Positions 7,231 through 16,658 are shown, counted from the stretch's first letter. The stretch: 48,089 nt of DNA from an uncultured Spirochaetaceae bacterium (GCA_902766125.1 CACXCG010000022.1:1-48089), one strand, 5' to 3'. Program-made: numbers and translations. Notes: generated by a model from the sequence alone, not told the origin.

Positions 7231-7641
7231 ATGCCGCAACAGGTTCAAGATTTAAAACGTGCAAAACAGCTGGTAAAAGAACTGCTTTCACTTACTGACG
7301 AAGCAATTCATCAGTGTCAGGGAGCCCGATCCTGGGGATTTTTAGATATTTTAGGCGGAAGTACTTTGTCTACGCTGGTCAAGCATGTGAAAATAAGTTC
7401 TACAAAAAATGTGCTGGATGACATAAATTACAAAATGCGCGAATTAAAACAGTGCATAAACATAAATAATATGCCCGAAGGTTTTACCGTAAAACGTGGT
7501 TTTTTTGCAACGCTGCTGGACTTTACCTGGGATGGATTTATTTCTGACTTGTGGATGCAGAGCAAAATAAAGGGGAGCTTAAACGAATTACAGGAACTTA
7601 AATCTAACCTGCTGTCTCTGGATGCACAGTTGAACCGCTAA
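7231..7641 (+). CDS. Hypothetical protein, 136 residues
   Basis: I do not recognise a characterised family. The protein is largely helical: an N-terminal amphipathic stretch with leucine heptads, a Gly-rich 'GFLDILGGSTLSTLVKH' patch near 31-47, a hydrophobic segment 'GFFATLLDFTWDGFISDLWM' near 88-107, and a C-terminal coiled-coil-like region. It may be a soluble or membrane-associated helical bundle. AGAGGAG lies about nine bases before the ATG, and TATAAT is at 7200-7205 with a weak TCGTCA 17 bp upstream. It stands alone between the divergent XRE gene and the S1 gene, and codon use is like its neighbours. Confidence 0.8.
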   Translation: MPQQVQDLKRAKQLVKELLSLTDEAIHQCQGARSWGFLDILGGSTLSTLVKHVKISSTKNVLDDINYKMRELKQCININNMPEGFTVKRGFFATLLDFTWDGFISDLWMQSKIKGSLNELQELKSNLLSLDAQLNR

Positions 7642-7643
7642 TC

Positions 7644-7672
7644 TTGTGCAGAACTTAAAAAAACGCTACTAT
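7644..7672 (+). promoter_or_regulatory. Promoter of the S1-domain gene, leaderless geometry
   Basis: TTGTGC (7644-7649) and TACTAT (7667-7672) are 17 bp apart, and the ATG at 7681 follows after eight bases. The spacer contains AAAAAAACGCTAC, which recurs at the same place in the pyrE promoter. Confidence 0.65.
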
Positions 7673-7680
7673 GCAGAAGT

Positions 7681-8775
7681 ATGAAAAATCTGTATCAAAA
7701 CGGTGAAGCAGTTACGACAACTGTTGTGGCAATCTCAGGGGATACGGTATTCCTTGATCTTGGACTTAAAAGCGAAGGATTTCTGGATAAGGCAGAAGTA
7801 ACCAAAGAAGACGGAACGCTCAGTGTTAAAGAGGGTGATCCCATAACCGTCTACTTTGTGGGAAGCAGTCACGAAGAACTGCATTTTACGACAAAACTTG
7901 CCGGACCTAAAGCGAACAAAGATGTTTTACTGAATGCATTTAAAAACGGTATTCCGGTAGAAGGACACGTTACTCAGGAAATAAAAGGCGGATATGAGGT
8001 AATGGTTGGCACAACGCGTGCTTTCTGTCCGTATTCTCAGATGGGATTTCATCAGAAAAAAGAAAGTTCAGAGTATGTTGGTCAGCATTTAACCTTCCGT
8101 ATTTCTGAATATAAAAACGACGGCCGGAACATTGTGCTTTCAAACCGCATCATCATGGAAGAAGAACACGATGCAGGAATTGAAAAACTGGCAAAGAAGC
8201 TGACTGTCGGAACTAATGTTATCGCTACCGTTATTTCTCTTGAATCGTACGGTGCCTTTGTAAATGTTGACGGATTCCAGGCGTTAATTCCTCTGTCAGA
8301 GATTTCACATGCACGCGTTAAAGCGGCTTCTGATGTGCTGCAGGTGGGACAGGAAGTAAAGGCTCAGGTAATTAAAGCTGACTGGGCACACGAAAAGGTT
8401 TCTTTAAGCATAAAAGCATTAGAGGCAGATCCCTGGGAAGAAGCAGCAAAACAGTTTACTCCCGGAACAAAAACAGAAGGTACGGTTGCCCGCATTGCTG
8501 AATTTGGTCTGTTTGTTACGATTGCACCCGGAATTGACGGTTTAGTACATGTTTCAAAGCTGGATGTGGAACGCAACACAAACTTACGCAAAGTGTACCA
8601 GATTGGGCAGAAAATACCGGTTATTGTTGACAGTGTAGATTCTGAGCAGAAACGCATTTCGCTTAGCCCTGTGGTTTCTTCAGAAGAGAACGATATTGCA
8701 GCAGAATACTTTTCTTCTCAGAAAGAAGATGACGGGGAAACATACAATCCGTTTGCAGCATTGCTTAAGAAATAA
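7681..8775 (+). CDS. S1 RNA-binding domain protein (ribosomal protein S1-like)
   Basis: The 364-residue protein has four S1-type OB-fold repeats at about residues 8-75, 90-160, 175-245 and 260-332. The third and fourth are the most typical ('ISLESYGAFVNVDGFQALIPLSEIS', 'RIAEFGLFVTIAPGIDGLVHVSKL'). Ribosomal protein S1 normally has four to six repeats, so this could be a short S1 or a separate RNA-binding regulator of the YhgF/CvfB kind. The ATG at 7681 has no Shine-Dalgarno sequence and lies eight bases after a -10 box. The 3' end overlaps the convergent Nudix gene by 11 bases. If this is the true S1 homologue, leaderless initiation of its own mRNA would be notable. Confidence 0.88.
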   Translation: MKNLYQNGEAVTTTVVAISGDTVFLDLGLKSEGFLDKAEVTKEDGTLSVKEGDPITVYFVGSSHEELHFTTKLAGPKANKDVLLNAFKNGIPVEGHVTQEIKGGYEVMVGTTRAFCPYSQMGFHQKKESSEYVGQHLTFRISEYKNDGRNIVLSNRIIMEEEHDAGIEKLAKKLTVGTNVIATVISLESYGAFVNVDGFQALIPLSEISHARVKAASDVLQVGQEVKAQVIKADWAHEKVSLSIKALEADPWEEAAKQFTPGTKTEGTVARIAEFGLFVTIAPGIDGLVHVSKLDVERNTNLRKVYQIGQKIPVIVDSVDSEQKRISLSPVVSSEENDIAAEYFSSQKEDDGETYNPFAALLKK

Positions 8776-9244
8776 GGGGTTTTCCGTCTAATATGGTGCC
8801 AGTTAGGGCTCCATCCTGATTATATATCAGTTTGAGCGAAAAAAAGGGTACAGATTGTGTCAGCAGGCGAAGGAATATCTTATCGCCTTCCCACAGGTTG
8901 AGGGACAGAAGGTCATCTTTCTGTACCCATTTTAGCTCACCTTCGCTACATTCTATAAGGCTTCCTGAAAAATCAGAACTGGTGTACAGACACATATATT
9001 CTGCAGGATGGTCAGCATACACAAAAGTAACTATGCCGCGGAAAGAAAAGCTGTTAAGCGTAAGACCGGTTTCTTCCTTTACTTCGCGGATAAGGCAGTC
9101 TTCCGGGCTTTCTGCGTGTTCAAAATGACCGCCGACACCAATCCATTTACCGTGATTTTCATCATTTTGCTTTGTCGTGCGATGCAGCATTAAGTAAGAG
9201 TCGTCTTTTTCTATGTAGCAGAGTGTTGTAAGCTGTGATTTCAT
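8765..9244 (-). CDS. Nudix hydrolase (MutT-like)
   Basis: The 159-residue protein carries a complete Nudix box, G-x5-E-x7-REVKEETGL, at about residues 38-60, with all the metal-binding Glu residues. The family hydrolyses nucleoside diphosphates linked to other groups. The strand before the box resembles 8-oxo-dGTP diphosphatases of the YtkD/MutT group, but the substrate cannot be read from sequence. It overlaps the S1 gene tail to tail by 11 bases and lies 29 bases downstream of the diguanylate cyclase gene, whose stop is at 9274, so the two minus-strand genes may be co-transcribed. No strong Shine-Dalgarno sequence precedes the ATG. Confidence 0.92.
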   Translation of the reverse strand: MKSQLTTLCYIEKDDSYLMLHRTTKQNDENHGKWIGVGGHFEHAESPEDCLIREVKEETGLTLNSFSFRGIVTFVYADHPAEYMCLYTSSDFSGSLIECSEGELKWVQKDDLLSLNLWEGDKIFLRLLTQSVPFFSLKLIYNQDGALTGTILDGKPLIS

Positions 9245-9273
9245 AGGATCAGTCTGTACCCAATGAAGATTCC

Positions 9274-10374
9274 TTACGCGATATAAACGCTGTCTCGTCC
9301 GTGTGTCTTTGATTTATACATTGTTGAATCTACAAGTTCAAACCAGGACTTTTCGTTTAATCCTTTGTAATAGGCTGCAATTCCAATACTGAGGGTAATG
9401 GGCTTTTCCGGTCTAAAGTCATATTGAGTATTTTTAAATTCTGTCCGAAGCTCTTCAACAATTTCTTTTATCTGTTCCAAAGATTCAGGGCCAAACAAAA
9501 GCACCATTTCATCTCCACCAAAGCGGAAGGCACGGCGGGAACCTTTCATCTTTCCGCGGATAAGTTCTGCAAGACGGACAAGAACAACATCGCCGGCATT
9601 GTGACCGTATACATCATTAACCGTTTTAAAGAGATCTATATCAAGTAATACAAGGTGCGGCGTAAATTCTTTGTTGTGAAACTTTTGAATATACAGTTTC
9701 ATACAGCTGTCAAGTGCAGTTTTGTTATACAGGCGGGTCATAGGTTCAATGTTCATTTCTTCTATGAGTTCTTGCTGTTTTTTGTATGCATCAAAAATAA
9801 AATCAACCTGTTGCTGCTGGGACTTCATGATAAACAGAGAAAGCAGATAGCAGCAGACAATAATGATAACATACACTGTGCAGTTAGCTATCAAAAGTGA
9901 CAGTTCCATGAAACTGTTTTCTTTAGCCCATAAGAGAATGGCTGCAAGGGAAAACAATCCGACAAACAGAGCCGTTGTGTTAATGAGTTTTTTATCTGCA
10001 AAAATAGCTGAAATAAAGATGGAAACACAGGGTAATAGCAGCACTGCAGGGAAATAAAAATGAGAAATGGCAATGTTAGAAGAAATGACCATCAGAGCCA
10101 TACAGCCGGACCAGTTCTTTTTTGAGGTAGACAGTCGGCGATTGTAGAAAATAAAGGAAACAATTACAGAAATAACGATATTGATAAGAGAGGGAAGAAT
10201 TACACGCTGTAAAATGAAAGGACCGGGAAGTACAGGGCTTGTTTTTGAGTTAATGAAAACGAAAAACATTGCCACTTCGGTAATAAAAACGACGGCGGTA
10301 AAGAACCAGCAGACACGCTGAATTCTGTGATGCCAAGCCTTATATAAATCCGCCTTATAATCGTCAAATTCCAT
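9274..10374 (-). CDS. Membrane diguanylate cyclase (GGDEF)
   Basis: The 366-residue protein has about six N-terminal hydrophobic segments (residues 20-190), a short linker helix and a GGDEF domain. The active-site loop reads FRFGGDEM (residues 283-290), a conservative GGDEF variant. The metal-binding Asp is in 'LLDIDLFKTVND', and 'TLSIGIA' follows. No RxxD inhibitory site is present at the usual place before the loop. It should make cyclic di-GMP from GTP at the inner face of the membrane in response to an unknown signal. It is divergent from a second cyclase, with 101 bases between the chosen starts. The ATG has AAAAGGAC upstream. Confidence 0.93.
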   Translation of the reverse strand: MEFDDYKADLYKAWHHRIQRVCWFFTAVVFITEVAMFFVFINSKTSPVLPGPFILQRVILPSLINIVISVIVSFIFYNRRLSTSKKNWSGCMALMVISSNIAISHFYFPAVLLLPCVSIFISAIFADKKLINTTALFVGLFSLAAILLWAKENSFMELSLLIANCTVYVIIIVCCYLLSLFIMKSQQQQVDFIFDAYKKQQELIEEMNIEPMTRLYNKTALDSCMKLYIQKFHNKEFTPHLVLLDIDLFKTVNDVYGHNAGDVVLVRLAELIRGKMKGSRRAFRFGGDEMVLLFGPESLEQIKEIVEELRTEFKNTQYDFRPEKPITLSIGIAAYYKGLNEKSWFELVDSTMYKSKTHGRDSVYIA

Positions 10375-10475
10375 TTAAAAAAGTCCTTTTAACAGTATAG
10401 ATAACTTTGTGTTTTCTGTCTATACAATGAATTAGAACTTATGCTATACTGTAGGTACAGTTAATGTGGGGATTT

Positions 10476-11636
10476 ATGTACGAGCTTTTTTATCGCACGG
10501 AAGTAAACGTAATCTGCTTATTCCTGCTTGCGTGGGTTACCTATCATCTGGTAGCGTCTCAGGATCAGCAGACAAAAAACATCATATTTAAGCGTGTAAT
10601 GATTTCGTCGGTATTGATTCTTGTTTTAGAGACAATCCAATTTTTAATAGATGGACATACCGGAAAATGGTTCTTTATATTGAACTATTTCCTTTCGTTT
10701 ACATATCTGATTTTTAATGGTGTAATGGCATATTACTGGTTTGTGTACACCGTGTATCTGGTAACGACTAAAGAAAAACTGCGAACCATTTTAGAATGGA
10801 CTGCGGCTTTGTCGGTTATTCTGTTTGTGCTGATTCTTGTGGCTTCTGTATTTACAAAGACGGTCTTCTATATTGACGGAGAAACAAATACGTTTGTTAC
10901 GGGTTCTCTGTATTTTATTCAGGCTATGCTTACCTACGGTCTGTTTACCTCTGCAGCATTTATTGCACTTATGGCGGTAATTCGTAAACAGAAACTTATG
11001 TTTTCTCTGGGAACCGTTTTTGTCGTGTTTGTGTGTATGCCGTGTGCAGGCGGAATAGTTCACTGGATTTTCCCCAAGGCAAAAGTAATCTGGCAGCTTT
11101 TGGCAATGGGTCAGCTGTTAGTGGTATGCGATTACAAATTCTCGCTTGTTTCAATTGATGCGCTTACCAGTATGAACAACAGGCGCAGTTTTAATTCGCG
11201 GATAACACAGATTGCAAATGAAGAATTCTTTGAAGTTAAGCCGACATTGTTTATGATGGATATAAATCTGTTTAAGGAAATAAACGACGGATTTGGACAC
11301 CCTGAAGGAGATGCAGCCCTTACTCAGACGGCACGGCTTTTAAAAAATGTGTTCAGCAAAAGCGATGCTTTCTTGAGCCGATTTGGCGGTGATGAATTCT
11401 GTGTGCTGTATAACTGTCTTGATGCAGAAACAGTAAAACAGCGTGTGTACAAAGCCTTTGATGAATATAATCAGATTTCGGGGAAACCGTATCTTCTTTC
11501 TATAAGCATAGGATATGCACAGTTAGTCGGAACAGGAAAAGGTGCAATTGATTCTATGTTAAAGCGTGCAGATCAAGATCTGTATACAGAAAAAAACTTA
11601 GCACATAAAATGCTTGACGGAACAATAAAGAAATGA
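10476..11636 (+). CDS. Membrane diguanylate cyclase (GGDEF) upstream of barnase
   Basis: The 386-residue protein has seven predicted membrane segments (about residues 5-210) and a C-terminal GGDEF domain with the loop SRFGGDEF near 301-308, plus 'MMDINLFKEINDGFGHPEGD' and 'LLSISIGYAQ'. No RxxD I-site is seen. I chose the ATG at 10476, preceded by GTGGGGA, over the one at 10464, which lies on top of that site. TATACT at 10445-10450 is a probable -10 box. The stop codon overlaps the barnase ATG in ATGA, so the cyclase, barnase and barstar genes are probably translated together. What it senses is unknown. Confidence 0.92.
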   Translation: MYELFYRTEVNVICLFLLAWVTYHLVASQDQQTKNIIFKRVMISSVLILVLETIQFLIDGHTGKWFFILNYFLSFTYLIFNGVMAYYWFVYTVYLVTTKEKLRTILEWTAALSVILFVLILVASVFTKTVFYIDGETNTFVTGSLYFIQAMLTYGLFTSAAFIALMAVIRKQKLMFSLGTVFVVFVCMPCAGGIVHWIFPKAKVIWQLLAMGQLLVVCDYKFSLVSIDALTSMNNRRSFNSRITQIANEEFFEVKPTLFMMDINLFKEINDGFGHPEGDAALTQTARLLKNVFSKSDAFLSRFGGDEFCVLYNCLDAETVKQRVYKAFDEYNQISGKPYLLSISIGYAQLVGTGKGAIDSMLKRADQDLYTEKNLAHKMLDGTIKK

Positions 11637-12127
11637 AAAAATTTAAACAGATTCTTACGTATGTTGCGGCCGGTTTACTGCTTGTCGGCGTATTTTTTTA
11701 TCTGCAGAATAAAGGTTCTGTACAGGATTTAAATGTAACCGCATCAGCAGTAGACACAAACGAAATACAAAATACAGTTGTTCTTGAAAGCAATGAATAC
11801 GATGACAAAGATTCTGTTACACAGTACATCATCCTGTATAACCACCTTCCTTCAAATTACATAACAAAAGCACAGGCAGAAAAACTGGGCTGGCAGGGCG
11901 GCGGTCTTGAAGAATATGCTCCCGGTAAAAGCATAGGCGGTGACCGTTTTTCTAACCGTGAAGGATTGCTTCCTAAACAGAAAGGACGAACGTATACAGA
12001 ATGCGACATTGATACGCGCGGAAAAAAATCTCGTGGTGCAAAGAGAATTGTATTTTCAAATGACGGTCTGGTTTACTACACCGAAGATCATTATGAATCA
12101 TTTGAACTTTTGTACGGAGATGAGTAA
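11633..12127 (+). CDS. Barnase-like secreted ribonuclease
   Basis: The 164-residue protein has an N-terminal hydrophobic signal or anchor (residues 8-24), a linker of about 35 residues, and a full barnase fold from about residue 60. The barnase signatures are clear: 'NYITKAQAEKLGW', 'APGKSIGGDRFSNREG' and 'TEDHYESF'. The catalytic set can be placed as Lys79, Glu123, Arg134, Arg138 and His153, matching Lys27, Glu73, Arg83, Arg87 and His102 of barnase, so it should be active. It cleaves single-stranded RNA. Barstar overlaps its stop codon (TAATG), the typical immunity arrangement. Export to the periplasm or outside is inferred from the signal-like segment. Confidence 0.95.
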   Translation: MKKFKQILTYVAAGLLLVGVFFYLQNKGSVQDLNVTASAVDTNEIQNTVVLESNEYDDKDSVTQYIILYNHLPSNYITKAQAEKLGWQGGGLEEYAPGKSIGGDRFSNREGLLPKQKGRTYTECDIDTRGKKSRGAKRIVFSNDGLVYYTEDHYESFELLYGDE

Positions 12128-12396
12128 TGGAATTTCATGTTGATGTAAGCACTGTTAAAACGCGCGAGGATTTGCACAAAATGTTAACAGTGGGTTTACC
12201 GCTTCCTTCTTACTACGGAAATAATCTTGATGCTCTGTATGATATTCTTACGGAACCGCATGAACAGTGGGATGTAACGTTTACCGGCTGTGCAAATGCA
12301 AAGCAGGCATTGGGTGCATACTTTGAAAATTTACGCGAAACCTTTAGCGATGCGACAGAAGAAGGCTGTTCTGTGACAGCAGTCTGGAACGATTAG
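12127..12396 (+). CDS. Barstar family ribonuclease inhibitor
   Basis: The 89-residue protein has the length and pattern of barstar: 'VKTREDLHKMLTVGLPLPSYYGNNLDALYDILTE' covers the helix that blocks the barnase active site, followed by a helical and beta C-terminus. It should stay in the cytoplasm and neutralise the ribonuclease encoded just before it. Start and stop codons overlap in TAATG, which would couple translation and keep inhibitor production tied to toxin production. The 3' end overlaps the convergent methyltransferase gene by four bases. Confidence 0.95.
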   Translation: MEFHVDVSTVKTREDLHKMLTVGLPLPSYYGNNLDALYDILTEPHEQWDVTFTGCANAKQALGAYFENLRETFSDATEEGCSVTAVWND

Positions 12397-13163
12397 TTTT
12401 GAAGCACATCTACCAGATGAGAACTTGCTCCTAACAGTTCAGGGCGTTCGCAGGTAGAAAGATGGTATTGCATAAACAACTGAAACGTCTGTTCATCCAT
12501 TGCATTTAATTCGCGGCGTATGTAATCGGAAGGTCCGTCTGCTGCAAAAATTTTTACCCGCTGCAAACTTGTCTGCCGGTTCAGTTCATCAATATCTTCC
12601 AGGCGAAGATACGTATACAGTTCATCTTCTGATGCGATTGTATGCCAGTCATCAGTAATTTTTTTATTCTGTACAACTTCCAGAGCATGATTCTGTTTGA
12701 AGCAGTAGGTGATGATACTGTAATCATTCATAACGTATGCGGCAAAAATATAACCGCCTTTTTTTGTAACGCGCTTAGCTTCAGAAAATGCAGTCAGCAT
12801 TTCTTCTTTTGTGTGCAGGTGGTACAGAGGGCCAAAGAGCAGCGTTATATCAAAGGTTGCATCCTTAAGAAAATGCAGATCCATTGCGTTGCCCTGCCAG
12901 CAGTTTACTTTTTCATGCTTAGCTTCAAGCACATCTAAATTTCGTTTGACTAATTCTACAGCGGTAACGGTATGACCTTCACGGGAAAGTGCAACAGAAT
13001 ACTTACCGGTACCAGCCCCCACATCCAGTATACTGATTTTTTTGTCAGCCGGAATAAAGTCGTGAATGTATTTGAGAGTGGTAGTAAATTCAACAGTGCC
13101 GTGTCTGGTGTCGAGGCGGTGTTCTTCGTTAAACTTGTTGTAGTATTTTTCCAATGCGGTCAT
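12393..13163 (-). CDS. Class I SAM-dependent methyltransferase
   Basis: The 256-residue protein has a Rossmann-type methyltransferase core: motif I 'ILDVGAGTGKYSVALS' at about 44-59, an acidic residue after the second strand ('VELVKRNLDVLEAK'), and 'FDITLLFGPLYHLHTKEEM'. Substrate is unknown; UbiE/BioC-like small-molecule methyltransferases are the closest type. TACAAT (13175-13170) lies six bases before the ATG with no Shine-Dalgarno sequence, again suggesting a leaderless mRNA, though the -35 region is poor. It overlaps barstar by four bases at its 3' end and is divergent from the DUF1295 gene. Confidence 0.9.
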   Translation of the reverse strand: MTALEKYYNKFNEEHRLDTRHGTVEFTTTLKYIHDFIPADKKISILDVGAGTGKYSVALSREGHTVTAVELVKRNLDVLEAKHEKVNCWQGNAMDLHFLKDATFDITLLFGPLYHLHTKEEMLTAFSEAKRVTKKGGYIFAAYVMNDYSIITYCFKQNHALEVVQNKKITDDWHTIASEDELYTYLRLEDIDELNRQTSLQRVKIFAADGPSDYIRRELNAMDEQTFQLFMQYHLSTCERPELLGASSHLVDVLQN

Positions 13164-13213
13164 GGTTGTATTGTATCAGATTTTGCATTATGCTGAAAGA
13201 CAGGAGTAAATCG

Positions 13214-14110
13214 ATGGAAATAAAAAAAAGCCGCGTGCTTTCTTTTGTAATGATTCTGTGGATATATGCTGTTGCAGGTGCACTTGCTTTGTTGTGTTAT
13301 GATTCATTTTCTCTGCGACTGCCTTTTTATTTGAATGTATTTGTATGTGATGTAATAGCAACTGCCGTTGTGTTTTTGTTCAGTGTATTGTTTGCAAATG
13401 CGTCTGTGTATGATCCATACTGGAGTGTACAGCCACCGTTTATTTTGTGTGCATTTGCTTTCGCGAAAGAATTAAATACCGGAAGACTTTTGATTCTGAT
13501 TGCTGTTTTAATCTGGGCAATCCGGCTTACCGGTAACTGGGCTTACACATTCAAAAACTTAGAACATCAAGATTGGCGTTATACTCAACTAAAAAATCAA
13601 TCTGGAAAATTGTATCCACTGGTAAACTTTTTTGGCATTCATTTGTTCCCCACAATTGTTGTGTATGCTTGTGTTTTGCCAGCAATGTTTGTGTTTAACG
13701 AAGAATTTTCTTTTAGTGGAAGAGCGCAAATACTGTGTATTGCAGGCTGTGCAATATGTGTTCTTGCGGCACTGCTTCAACTTGTTGCAGATACACAAAT
13801 GCATGCATTTAGAAAGAATAAAGAAACGGGATTTATTCGATACGGATTGTGGAAGTATTCACGACATCCAAACTATTTAGGCGAAATTCTTATGTGGTGG
13901 GGAGTTGCTCTTGCTGCTATAGGTTTGCTGGGATTTAGATGGTACTTTATTTTTGGTGCAGGTTTAAACACACTGATGTTTTTGTTTATCAGTATACCGC
14001 TTGCAGAAAATCATCAGGCATCACGGAAGCAGGGGTTTGCTGAATACAAAAAACAAACGCGCATGCTGCTTCCGCTGTATAAGCGTCAGTCGTCAGACGC
14101 AGAAAGATAA
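13214..14110 (+). CDS. DUF1295 membrane protein (steroid 5-alpha-reductase/ICMT-like)
   Basis: The 298-residue protein has about eight hydrophobic segments and the family signature near the C-terminus: 'FRKNKETGFIRYGLWKYSRH' followed by 'PNYLGEILMWWGVAL'. The fold is shared by isoprenylcysteine methyltransferases and steroid reductases, and the motif contributes to cofactor binding. Its bacterial substrate is not known. I chose the ATG at 13214, which has CAGGAG eight bases ahead; an in-frame start at 13154 would lie inside the divergent gene. The 3' end overlaps the convergent TetR gene by 25 bases. Confidence 0.88.
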   Translation: MEIKKSRVLSFVMILWIYAVAGALALLCYDSFSLRLPFYLNVFVCDVIATAVVFLFSVLFANASVYDPYWSVQPPFILCAFAFAKELNTGRLLILIAVLIWAIRLTGNWAYTFKNLEHQDWRYTQLKNQSGKLYPLVNFFGIHLFPTIVVYACVLPAMFVFNEEFSFSGRAQILCIAGCAICVLAALLQLVADTQMHAFRKNKETGFIRYGLWKYSRHPNYLGEILMWWGVALAAIGLLGFRWYFIFGAGLNTLMFLFISIPLAENHQASRKQGFAEYKKQTRMLLPLYKRQSSDAER

Positions 14111-14613
14111 AGCTGTTTGAAAGAAAAAGAAAGAAACTCTTCTTCGGTAACGCCATAGAGAGCAAGAAGAAGTGCTTCTTTTTTCTGTATGATAGAAATA
14201 ATTCCGGTAACGCTTATCCACAGATAAAACACTGCCTGCTGAGGAGTTTTTGCAGTAAACAGTTTTGTAAGATGATTTTCACTCATTGCCTGATACAGGG
14301 TGTCACTGAGTGTTTGTGCTTCTTTTAAAATCTCTTTGTACAGAGGCGGTGTTTTTTCGTTATATGGAACACCAAAGTACTGAAGCATACGGCTGTAGCA
14401 GACAGGATTTTTTTTGCTGACTTCAACGAACATATTGCAGACAGCAATAAAACAGTTTTCTTTTCCCGTCTTGCGGGCAATCAATTCTCTGATACGGCTG
14501 ATAATGTCCCTCAGCTGATTGAGAAGCAGAGTATCAAGCAGCACTTCTTTGCTTTCAAAATATGCATAGAAGGTTGCTTTACTTAACTCTGCCTTTGCAG
14601 CAATATCATTCAC
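14086..14613 (-). CDS. TetR-family regulator with a damaged 5' end
   Basis: The longest open frame has to begin at a GTG (14613) that falls within the TetR helix-turn-helix, leaving 175 residues ('NDIAAKAELSKATFYAYFESKEVLLD'). The missing first helix is encoded upstream in the same frame (14697-14614: 'SEIIRQSILTAATSLFEQNG') but has no start codon. An ATG at 14705 reads M-N-R-E-K and would join this frame if the six-A run (14695-14690) had one more base. The gene starts just after the chemotaxis receptor stop codon, so both may be one operon. It is either a frameshifted pseudogene, a slippage-expressed gene or a base error. Confidence 0.7.
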   Translation of the reverse strand: MNDIAAKAELSKATFYAYFESKEVLLDTLLLNQLRDIISRIRELIARKTGKENCFIAVCNMFVEVSKKNPVCYSRMLQYFGVPYNEKTPPLYKEILKEAQTLSDTLYQAMSENHLTKLFTAKTPQQAVFYLWISVTGIISIIQKKEALLLALYGVTEEEFLSFSFKQLYLSASDD

Positions 14614-14710
14614 CTTTGTTTTTTCAAATCCGTTCTGTTCAAACAGACTTGTTGCCGCAGTGAGTATGCTTTGCCTGATAATTTCTGACTTTTTTCTCTA
14701 TTCATTCATT

Positions 14711-16576
14711 TTACTGAAGTTTAAAGCTTCCAACCTCTTTTGATATATTATTCAGGTTTTCTTTGTTTTCTGTAGAAGCCGTATTTACTTCGGTAACTGC
14801 AGTAATAATTTGTTGAGCACCCTCTGCCATACCTGTCATAGATTCGTTGATTTCTTCAGTAACATTTGCAAGCAATGTCATTTCGTTTGCAACTTCATTA
14901 CCACAAGAAGTAATTTCTGCGGAACCTGTCTGAACAGCTGCCGTTGTTTCGCGGATTGTTTTTATAGAATCAAGTACCTGAGAGCTACCTGCTGACTGTT
15001 CTTGCATTGCACTCATGATAACTTTTTCCTGATTCTTAACGGTGTCTGTCAGTTTGTAAATAATGCTGAACTGTTCTTGTACTTCGGAAGTACCAGAACT
15101 AATTTCGCCAATTGCATTCTGAAGTTCCAAAAGTTGACCGTTAATGCGTTTACCCTGAGTATTTGACTGTTCTGCCAGTTTACGAATTTCGTCTGCAACA
15201 ACCGCAAAACCTTTACCTAACTCGCCTGCATGTGCTGCTTCGATTGCTGCGTTCATAGCAAGAAGGTTTGTCTGCTGGGCAATGCTCTGAATAATTTTTG
15301 TTGCATCCAAAAGACCTGCAGATTTTTCAAGAATACTGCGAGCTTGGTTAACAGAAGTATCAATTTTTGCGCGACCGTTTTCAGATTCTGTGCTTAAGCG
15401 TTCAACAGTGTCGGCGTTGCGTCCCAGAATATCTGTAACGGAACGAATGTTTGCAACCATTTCTTCAACAGCAGCAGATGATTCAGTAACACTTGAAGAC
15501 TGCAAAATAACTTGTTCTTCCAAAGTCTTAATGTTTTGAACCATAGTCTGTGTTGTGGCCTGTGCTTCTTCAACACCTGCAGCCTGGTTGGTAATACGCT
15601 GTTTGATTGATTCAATGCTTGCAACAATCTGAGTAATCGTTGCAGAAGTCTGTGTCATTGAAGTAGACAGTTCACCTGCAGACTTGTTGGAAATATCAAC
15701 TGACTTGTTGATTGCGGTCAAAAGTTCGCGTGTTGTGTCATAGAATTCATTCAAGTCGTTAATGAGCATACCAAATTCATCACGGCTATGAACAGGAAGC
15801 GGTTTACTGGTGTAGTTACGCTGAACAACTAAAGCAGTAAAGTCAGTAATTTCTTTAATGCGTTCAGTAATACCGCGGATAAGTAAGAAGACATCAAAGA
15901 TAGTAATAAGTTCTGCAAGAATACCTATGGGAAGCATTTTTGTTTCAAACAAAATGTGGTTAGGAATTTCTGCATTAAGTGTAACCAGCATAGGAGAAAC
16001 AGAAATAAAAACCAAACCAGTACAAGCAAAGAAAATAACCAAAATGTTACGAACAATCAGAGGCAGTGATTTGTATTCAGTTTTGAACTGCAACTTTGAA
16101 AGATTGTGTTCCATTTGCTGCATGAAAATAATGTAAGGACTTAATGCAAAAAGGAATGTTGTTGCAATACAAACAAAGGCAATTGCGGCAGGGTCATAGG
16201 GAATTCCTGCCATGCGAAGTCCAAGAGAAATAAGAGCTATGTTAACGAATCCGACTGCAACGCCATAGAGCATGTACCTGGTTTCAAAGTTTTTTACTGT
16301 CTTATTCACAAAAGCAATTGATTCTTCGGTACTATTTAGCGAAAAGATTTTTCTTACCGTAATGTTGTAATAGATAACAGGTATGACAACTCCAAACAAA
16401 GCTATTCCACTTAAAAAGATGGGATTAGTAAGCAGTGCAAGGAACTGCATTAGGCTCAACTCTCTAATAAACGCAAGAATAGGACCGTTTAAAATCCCTG
16501 GTAAAATACATACAAGCATGTAAAATACAAACACGCGTTTGGGAAACTTAGAGATTATAGGTGTTTCGTTAGGCAT
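14711..16576 (-). CDS. Methyl-accepting chemotaxis protein with multi-pass N-terminus
   Basis: The 621-residue protein has about six hydrophobic segments in the first 245 residues, where classical receptors have two, and no large periplasmic domain. A HAMP-like linker (about 245-300) and a long coiled-coil signalling domain follow. The conserved hairpin tip is present ('[20 protein letters not shown]' and '[15 protein letters not shown]'). It should control CheA in response to a ligand sensed in or near the membrane. I chose the ATG at 16576 because GGAGGAG precedes it; an upstream ATG overlaps that site. The TetR-like gene follows directly. Confidence 0.93.
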   Translation of the reverse strand: MPNETPIISKFPKRVFVFYMLVCILPGILNGPILAFIRELSLMQFLALLTNPIFLSGIALFGVVIPVIYYNITVRKIFSLNSTEESIAFVNKTVKNFETRYMLYGVAVGFVNIALISLGLRMAGIPYDPAAIAFVCIATTFLFALSPYIIFMQQMEHNLSKLQFKTEYKSLPLIVRNILVIFFACTGLVFISVSPMLVTLNAEIPNHILFETKMLPIGILAELITIFDVFLLIRGITERIKEITDFTALVVQRNYTSKPLPVHSRDEFGMLINDLNEFYDTTRELLTAINKSVDISNKSAGELSTSMTQTSATITQIVASIESIKQRITNQAAGVEEAQATTQTMVQNIKTLEEQVILQSSSVTESSAAVEEMVANIRSVTDILGRNADTVERLSTESENGRAKIDTSVNQARSILEKSAGLLDATKIIQSIAQQTNLLAMNAAIEAAHAGELGKGFAVVADEIRKLAEQSNTQGKRINGQLLELQNAIGEISSGTSEVQEQFSIIYKLTDTVKNQEKVIMSAMQEQSAGSSQVLDSIKTIRETTAAVQTGSAEITSCGNEVANEMTLLANVTEEINESMTGMAEGAQQIITAVTEVNTASTENKENLNNISKEVGSFKLQ

Positions 16577-16658
16577 AGTCTCCTCCATAACTGATTATCG
16601 GTATAATATGTAAATTTCAATACTGAACTCAGAGTCCATTTTAGCACGAAATATAGAT

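Noticed and set aside
14213..14221. Perfect DnaA box (TTATCCACA) inside the TetR gene
   Set aside because: It is a single isolated match far from other boxes, AT-rich DNA and parS, as expected by chance in a window this size.
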